From assembly GCA_910579655.1 (NCBI GenBank), contig CAJTVE010000061.1:1-16594 (forward strand): a stretch of DNA of 16,594 nt, read 5' to 3'. Below the pieces are notes generated by a model, which had not been told where the DNA came from, ran no database searches, and worked only from the letters and a program-made list of their open reading frames with translations. A program made the translations under genes and the position numbers. The DNA is from an uncultured Allobaculum sp. Its GTDB lineage: Bacteria > Bacillota_I > Bacilli_A > Erysipelotrichales > Erysipelotrichaceae. Below, one piece after another: positions 12,688 through 16,594 of this stretch (positions are counted from its first letter, which is position 1; every line of letters begins with the position of its first letter).

Positions 12688-14067
12688 TCAGCAATTGTTG
12701 GCTCCCTCGATTGCTGGGCTGTCCAGTCCGGTTCTTTCTTTTATGAAGGTGTCCTGCTTTTCAATATTGGAAACCTTGCATTTCGTCTCTTTTACATAGT
12801 GATGGACAGCTGAGCTGTTGCGGTATTTGTTATGGATCACCAGATAGTAAATGAAGCCCGAAAGAAGCAGCAGCCAGGGATACCATTGGCCCTGATCGAA
12901 AACAGTAAAATGTAAAATCAGTGCCGCGATCAGCCCCACAAGCTCGATGACAGCCGAAAATAAAAGCAGCTTTGGTTTGTAGACGGGAATACTGCCCATG
13001 GTTTCTTTGGTCCTTGCATTAACAGCTACATAGTGAATGATTTTCTGATCGTTCTTTTCTTCCTGGAAACTGTACAGCCAGATGGGAAGATAGGCTGATT
13101 TCCACTGGCGGCCTTTAAAAACCAGATTGCGCGAATCCCAGCGCACGCCGCGGTCATATTGCGAAATGGTTTCGTTTACCCGGTCTTTTGCGATCTCTTC
13201 ACATTGCTTCTGGACCACAGGGGACAGCTGGTCAACATTGACATCCCTTTTTTCTGAGGTGTAGCCATGCAGATAATTGGCATTCCATCGTACACAGTTT
13301 TCCGTGTCAAAAGGCATAATCGAGTTAATGATATTGTTGGTCCGATCGCGGGAATGGACATCCAGTTTGTCCTGGCTGGACTCAACTGTCAGTCCTTCAA
13401 TCCCCAGATCAAATTCCCGATCCACGTTATACAGCTTCGCATCGTAATATGTTTTTTCCTTGTCGTTTTCTTTTCTGGTGTATTGACGGCTTTCGATTTC
13501 CCCCTGCCCGCCAAACGAAGCATGGGCATTGGTATCAATGACCATATAGGGCAGATAAACACCCATGACATTGTCAGCCGTGAATTCTTCCTTGAACTTT
13601 GGATGAGCGAAAAGCTGCCGTTTTCCAACAAACTGTTCGATGCATTCTTTGGCTTCCTTCTTATTGACTTTGAAAGGCAGAACCGCATCCGGCACGGCTC
13701 CATTGCAAATCTGCTTATTGAGCGAAAGGATGTTCCGACACCAGTGGCATCTGGCCTGCGTCTGGGTAGCGGTATCGATGACCACTTCGGCTCCGCAACT
13801 CGAACATTTCAGCGTCACAATCTGATTATCGGCATCCGTCTGAATGTCAGCAGCCCCTGAGCCGATGATTTCTCCTTCAAGATGCTCAATATCTGTTTCC
13901 ATTTCTTCGAATTTTTCTGGCTCAAATTCATTGCGGCAAAACAAACAGCGAAGCTTCTCCGTTTTGGGGTTCAGAGCGATTTCTGTCGACCCGCACTTGG
14001 GACATTTGGTTTGTCCATGTTCTTTTCCCTCATCGGTCTGAATGATTCTTTCTTTGTTTTCTTCCAT
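12688..14067 (-). CDS. Double zinc-ribbon membrane protein, YdjG-like
   Basis: A 459-residue protein with two TFIIB-type zinc ribbons. The first is formed by Cys22/Cys25 and Cys41/Cys44 (CPKC...CLFC), the second by Cys88/Cys91 and Cys107/Cys110 (CSSC...CHWC). A long soluble domain with YLPYMVIDT and YLPIWLYSFQ blocks follows. Two adjacent membrane helices lie at about 365-387 and 393-411, then a short charged tail. The architecture and the neighbour match B. subtilis YdjG, which with YdjH anchors the SPFH protein YdjI and PspA at the membrane under envelope stress. Here it lies downstream of the YdjI-like gene, 142 bp away across a hairpin. The start at ATG 14067 has an AGCAGG site. The function is inferred by analogy. 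Confidence 0.85.
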   Translation of the reverse strand: MEENKERIIQTDEGKEHGQTKCPKCGSTEIALNPKTEKLRCLFCRNEFEPEKFEEMETDIEHLEGEIIGSGAADIQTDADNQIVTLKCSSCGAEVVIDTATQTQARCHWCRNILSLNKQICNGAVPDAVLPFKVNKKEAKECIEQFVGKRQLFAHPKFKEEFTADNVMGVYLPYMVIDTNAHASFGGQGEIESRQYTRKENDKEKTYYDAKLYNVDREFDLGIEGLTVESSQDKLDVHSRDRTNNIINSIMPFDTENCVRWNANYLHGYTSEKRDVNVDQLSPVVQKQCEEIAKDRVNETISQYDRGVRWDSRNLVFKGRQWKSAYLPIWLYSFQEEKNDQKIIHYVAVNARTKETMGSIPVYKPKLLLFSAVIELVGLIAALILHFTVFDQGQWYPWLLLLSGFIYYLVIHNKYRNSSAVHHYVKETKCKVSNIEKQDTFIKERTGLDSPAIEGANNC

Positions 14068-14131
14068 CAATTGACCTGCTTTCTTTTCTGATCCAATCCT
14101 CTTTTCGGTCTTTCTTACGGCTTGAAATAAG

Positions 14132-14169
14132 AAATGCTTTCACAACGGATTTCTTTTGTGAAAGCATTT
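14132..14169 (-). terminator. Hairpin between the SPFH and zinc-ribbon genes, terminator or attenuator
   Basis: AAATGCTTTCACAA (14132-14145) is perfectly complementary to 14156-14169, a 14-bp stem with a 10-nt loop. On the minus strand it is followed by CTTATTTC, only moderately T-rich. On the plus strand five T follow. It probably lowers, rather than abolishes, read-through into the zinc-ribbon gene, or defines separate mRNAs. Confidence 0.6.
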
Positions 14170-14212
14170 TTGCGCCATCAATCATGTCACAGTCATGGCA
14201 GTCGCTATTTTT

Positions 14213-15403
14213 CTAAAGCCCTAACAGTTCTTTTTTCTTCTGGTTGAATTCTTCCGGCGTGATAATTCCGCAATCCAGCAGCTGCTTATATTTCTGGATC
14301 TCGGCAAACGGATCAGCTGGAGCTGGGCCGGTCGGCTGCTGATACTGAGGTTTGGCAGGCTGCTGGAAATTTCCCATGATACCCTCTGCTGCATTGACGC
14401 CCATGCCCATAAAGGCCATTCCACTGCCGCCGCCCTTTTCACCGGCGGCCTGAAAGCCGCGCGCGACGGCCTGCTGCATAAATGAGTTCCCCCGCGCACC
14501 GGAAAGCGCATCGGCTTTCTGGGCATCTTTAACAAGGGCTTTCGTGTCCGCATCGTATTCAATCGCCGAAATGGCGACTTTGACAATTTCCAGGCCGCGG
14601 TCGGAACGCCAGGCATAGCCCTCTTCTACCGCCTGGGACAGGCACTTTGCAAAACCAATCTGGTCAGACTGGATTCTGGAAATCCGGTTTCCTTTGGATG
14701 GATCATTGCAGTAGATGGAAAAAGAAGCGGACAGGCTGCTGACCACTTCGTTAAACAGCTGGTCGGCTGCTGGATTGTCATAGTCGGCAAAATCAAACAC
14801 TTCACTGTCCGGGCGCAAATAGCTCACCGGAACAAATCGTTTGACAAACAGAATCGGGTCAACGATTTTCAGAGTGTACGTTCCGCGCGTCATCGCGCCG
14901 GCCTGTGTGGCCAGAAACGCATCATCCCAGTAAATTTCTGACTGAGTTCCAAACTTGTTTCCCGGGATTTCCTTTAAGTTGACAAAAAAGATTGTCTGTT
15001 CCCCACTGGGAATGCCGCCGAATTTAAACCGTTCCCACGAGTTTTTCAACAAAGAACTCATCATCCCGTCGCCCGCAAAAATGGATTGGGAATTCTGGTC
15101 CTCACTGGTATAAATAAAGCCTCCCGGTTCGGCAATGCAGCCCGTAATCTTTCCATCCTGCATCGTAATGGCGCAAGTTCCTTCAGGCACAACAATCCGG
15201 CTGCCGTTGGTAATGATATTTTCCGATCCTTTTGTATTGGATCCGCGACTTGTATTGGATCCGCGACGCCGGTCTGTTTCTTTTCTTCTGGCCCCGAATA
15301 CGGCACTCGTTGCATTCACATCATCGCGTGGGACAATGAAATCCTTCCACTGGTCAGCCAGTGTTCCGCCCATCGCCCCGGCAAAAGCTTTTATAAATCC
15401 CAT
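14213..15403 (-). CDS. SPFH-domain protein with C-terminal SHOCT domain, YdjI-like
   Basis: A 396-residue protein of the family often annotated 'SPFH domain / virion core protein', as in B. subtilis YdjI. The N-terminus (MGFIKAFAGAMGGTLADQWKDFI) is the usual amphipathic start. An arginine-rich linker (about 40-60) includes a tandem six-residue duplication. The SPFH core runs from about 60 to 300, with VPEGTCAIT, GGFIY and FKFGGIPSGEQTIFFVN. A glycine-rich stretch and a Gln/Pro linker lead to a C-terminal SHOCT module (DPFAEIQKYKQLLDCGIITPEEFNQKKKELL, about 364-394). In Bacillus, YdjI recruits PspA to the membrane together with YdjG and YdjH. The next gene is a YdjG-like zinc-ribbon protein; no pspA is visible. 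GAGGAG lies seven bases before ATG 15403. Confidence 0.9.
   Translation of the reverse strand: MGFIKAFAGAMGGTLADQWKDFIVPRDDVNATSAVFGARRKETDRRRGSNTSRGSNTKGSENIITNGSRIVVPEGTCAITMQDGKITGCIAEPGGFIYTSEDQNSQSIFAGDGMMSSLLKNSWERFKFGGIPSGEQTIFFVNLKEIPGNKFGTQSEIYWDDAFLATQAGAMTRGTYTLKIVDPILFVKRFVPVSYLRPDSEVFDFADYDNPAADQLFNEVVSSLSASFSIYCNDPSKGNRISRIQSDQIGFAKCLSQAVEEGYAWRSDRGLEIVKVAISAIEYDADTKALVKDAQKADALSGARGNSFMQQAVARGFQAAGEKGGGSGMAFMGMGVNAAEGIMGNFQQPAKPQYQQPTGPAPADPFAEIQKYKQLLDCGIITPEEFNQKKKELLGL
15232..15267. repeat. Perfect 18-bp tandem duplication inside the SPFH gene
   Basis: TTGTATTGGATCCGCGAC is repeated exactly (15232-15249 and 15250-15267). Being 18 bp, it keeps the frame and duplicates six residues (RGSNTS/RGSNTK, residues 47-58) in the linker before the SPFH core. 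The perfect identity suggests a recent slip. Confidence 0.9.
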
Positions 15404-15413
15404 ATTTGATCTC

Positions 15414-15428
15414 CTCGTATTGTACGAG
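15414..15428. promoter_or_regulatory. Inverted repeat at the ribosome site of the SPFH gene
   Basis: CTCGTA-TTG-TACGAG (15414-15428) is a perfect 6+3+6 inverted repeat. Its minus-strand 3' arm shares three bases with the GAGGAG ribosome site (15416-15411). A TACAAT (15424-15419) sits inside. It could be an RNA hairpin that hides the ribosome site, or an operator over a -10 box. Confidence 0.5.
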
Positions 15429-15464
15429 AGTAATCAGAACCAAGTGAGTCTCCAACAGATGGGG

Positions 15465-15504
15465 TTTCCTTGGGCTAACCCCCATGGGGGTTAGCCCAAG
15501 GAAA
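15465..15504. repeat. Perfect 40-bp palindrome
   Basis: Positions 15465-15484 (TTTCCTTGGGCTAACCCCCA) are followed directly by their exact reverse complement (15485-15504), centred on an NcoI-type CCATGG. As RNA it forms an 18-bp stem with a 4-nt loop. No T-run follows on either strand. It lies between the second lipoprotein gene and the SPFH gene, 62 bp upstream of the latter. Confidence 0.95.
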
Positions 15505-15756
15505 TTCTCGCCTGACTCCTGGTCGAGTTGCTCTCATTTTCTTTATCTAAGATAATGGTCCTGTTTTGAACCAAGGTTATCGTCATTCTCCTTGCGGCTT
15601 CTTGCGAGTGTCCGCCTAATAAAGCCTTATTCCTCAAGTTCAAGACTTCTCCGAATACTCGAATAAGTTAGTTTCAGCCTGATTTCATCAGTGTCTGCCC
15701 ATTTGCGAGGCTGCGTTTGTCTTGTTGGCTCCATCACCTGCGCCAAACCCTGCCTT

Positions 15757-16500
15757 TTACTCTGCCTTTACCATATGGAAGGTGTAGTAGTTCTCGTCGT
15801 CCGAATAATCAACATTCAGGGTTCCGTCTTCATTGACCCCGACAAGAATAGAAGGTGTCTCACATTCAATTCCTGCCGTGTCGCTAAATGCATACCAGGC
15901 ATAGGTTCCGAGTTCTTCTTTCTTATAGACCACCGTCACTTCTTTATTGGCGTTAAACTCCAGGCGAAGGGCATCATGAATATCATCGACGCCATCCATC
16001 GTGGTCGACATTTCATCTTCCAGCAGTTCTTCCACGCCATCAGACATCCAGTTTCCGATAAACGCTTTTTCTTCATCCGACAGGTACAGCGCCGGATTGG
16101 CGGCCTCAGTTCCTTCTTTGGCAAAGATGATCTTGATCCCTTCTTCTCCCATCAGGCCATCAAAGGTAATGGTGTCGTCACCAATCGTTCCTTCAATCTC
16201 TTCCCCTTCGAGTGCAATGGAAATCTCATCGTCCTGAACCTTATACGTCCCCTGGCCTTTCGTTCCATCTGCATTGAAAACAATCTGGTTTCCATTCTCG
16301 ATATCAAAAGAAAAGCCATCCTCAAACATATCCTCAACCGATACCGAAATCCCCATCATTTCGGCAGAAACCGCAATCCATTTCCCTGTATATGGATTCT
16401 GATTCTGTTCCGTTCCACCGTCTTTGGCTGAACATCCGCCAAGACTGAACAGACTGATGACCAAAGAAGCTGCCAATGGAACATTCATTTTTCTTTTCAT
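15757..16500 (-). CDS. Acidic surface lipoprotein of unknown function
   Basis: A 247-residue lipoprotein. The start at 16500 was chosen over an upstream ATG because AAAGGAG lies seven bases before it and the signal peptide then begins with a Lys/Arg-rich segment and ends in the lipobox LGGC (Cys23). The mature part is acidic. It appears to hold two related beta-rich units, each opening with Y/F-x-G-x-W (YTGKW at about 36-40 and FIGNW at about 144-148). The first contains FNADGTKGQGTYKVQDDEIS, similar to small lipocalin-like or DUF-type lipoprotein domains. No enzyme motif is seen. The transcript would run towards the 40-bp palindrome and the SPFH gene on the same strand. Function unknown. Confidence 0.85.
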   Translation of the reverse strand: MKRKMNVPLAASLVISLFSLGGCSAKDGGTEQNQNPYTGKWIAVSAEMMGISVSVEDMFEDGFSFDIENGNQIVFNADGTKGQGTYKVQDDEISIALEGEEIEGTIGDDTITFDGLMGEEGIKIIFAKEGTEAANPALYLSDEEKAFIGNWMSDGVEELLEDEMSTTMDGVDDIHDALRLEFNANKEVTVVYKKEELGTYAWYAFSDTAGIECETPSILVGVNEDGTLNVDYSDDENYYTFHMVKAE

Positions 16501-16575
16501 TCGATTTCTCCTTTTCTCTCTTCTTTTTTCTGTAACCCCTGCACCCATTATTCCTAAAAAAGCGCAAAAAACCCC

Positions 16576-16593
16576 TATCAAACAAATTTGATA
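16576..16593. repeat. 7-bp inverted repeat at the right edge
   Basis: TATCAAA (16576-16582) and TTTGATA (16587-16593) form a perfect inverted repeat with a 4-bp spacer, about 75 bp upstream of the lipoprotein start. It could be an operator or the end of a neighbouring structure cut by the window edge. Confidence 0.4.
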
Positions 16594-16594
16594 T

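Noticed and set aside
15404..15465. Sigma-W-type promoter for the SPFH gene, as in Bacillus ydjGHI
   Set aside because: A CGTA is present, but no TGAAAC/GAAAC-like -35 lies at the right distance.
16501..16581. Upstream in-frame ATG of the second lipoprotein
   Set aside because: It would place 27 charged residues before the signal peptide, and the strong ribosome site belongs to the ATG at 16500.

Overview
The window looks like the chromosome of a low- to moderate-GC Gram-positive bacterium (Bacillota). Erysipelotrichaceae is my best guess. It rests on the divergent FtsA, the C39-like membrane protein, the lipoproteins with Gram-positive lipoboxes and strong AGGAGG-type ribosome sites; this is inference, not a database match. 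No rRNA, tRNA, CRISPR array or intact transposase was seen.

Layout. Positions 1-2780 form an AT-rich, gene-poor accessory segment. It starts with the truncated start of a helix-turn-helix (excisionase/MerR-like) gene running off the left edge, followed by a MITE-like imperfect inverted repeat (335-499). A hairpin and a strong orphan + strand promoter with ribosome site come next (767-893). Then there is a minus-strand pair with overlapping stop and start codons: a Panacea-domain (SocA/DUF4065) antitoxin at 1573-2028 and an unrecognised 219-residue partner at 914-1573. This pair is the best candidate for an undescribed system: a Panacea toxin-antitoxin module with a toxin of unknown fold. Positions 2783-5930 hold ftsA then ftsZ on the minus strand, outside the usual murein/division cluster. 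They are separated by an unusually long (636 bp) gap that ends in a terminator-like hairpin just before ftsZ. FtsA has lost the recognisable nucleotide-binding motifs of the actin fold.

Positions 6436-8995 hold a divergent pair: a membrane-anchored glycerophosphodiester phosphodiesterase (minus) and a membrane-anchored C39-like protein (plus) whose catalytic Cys and His positions are substituted. Both look leaderless. Between them lie pyrimidine-rich 13-bp tandem repeats and a possible small gene broken by a 14-bp tandem duplication. Positions 9042-12009 carry two terminators, an Ig-like-domain lipoprotein (minus), a promoter and a two-gene chromate-transporter operon (plus) ending in a 16-bp perfect-stem terminator. 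That terminator's T-tract overlaps the stop codon of the convergent HTH gene (12008-12463).

Positions 12688-15403 (minus) encode an SPFH/SHOCT protein like B. subtilis YdjI, followed by a double zinc-ribbon membrane protein like YdjG. This is a membrane-stress module that in Bacillus docks PspA to the membrane, but no pspA is visible here. Upstream are a ribosome-site-proximal inverted repeat and a perfect 40-bp palindrome. A second lipoprotein (15757-16500, minus) ends the window.
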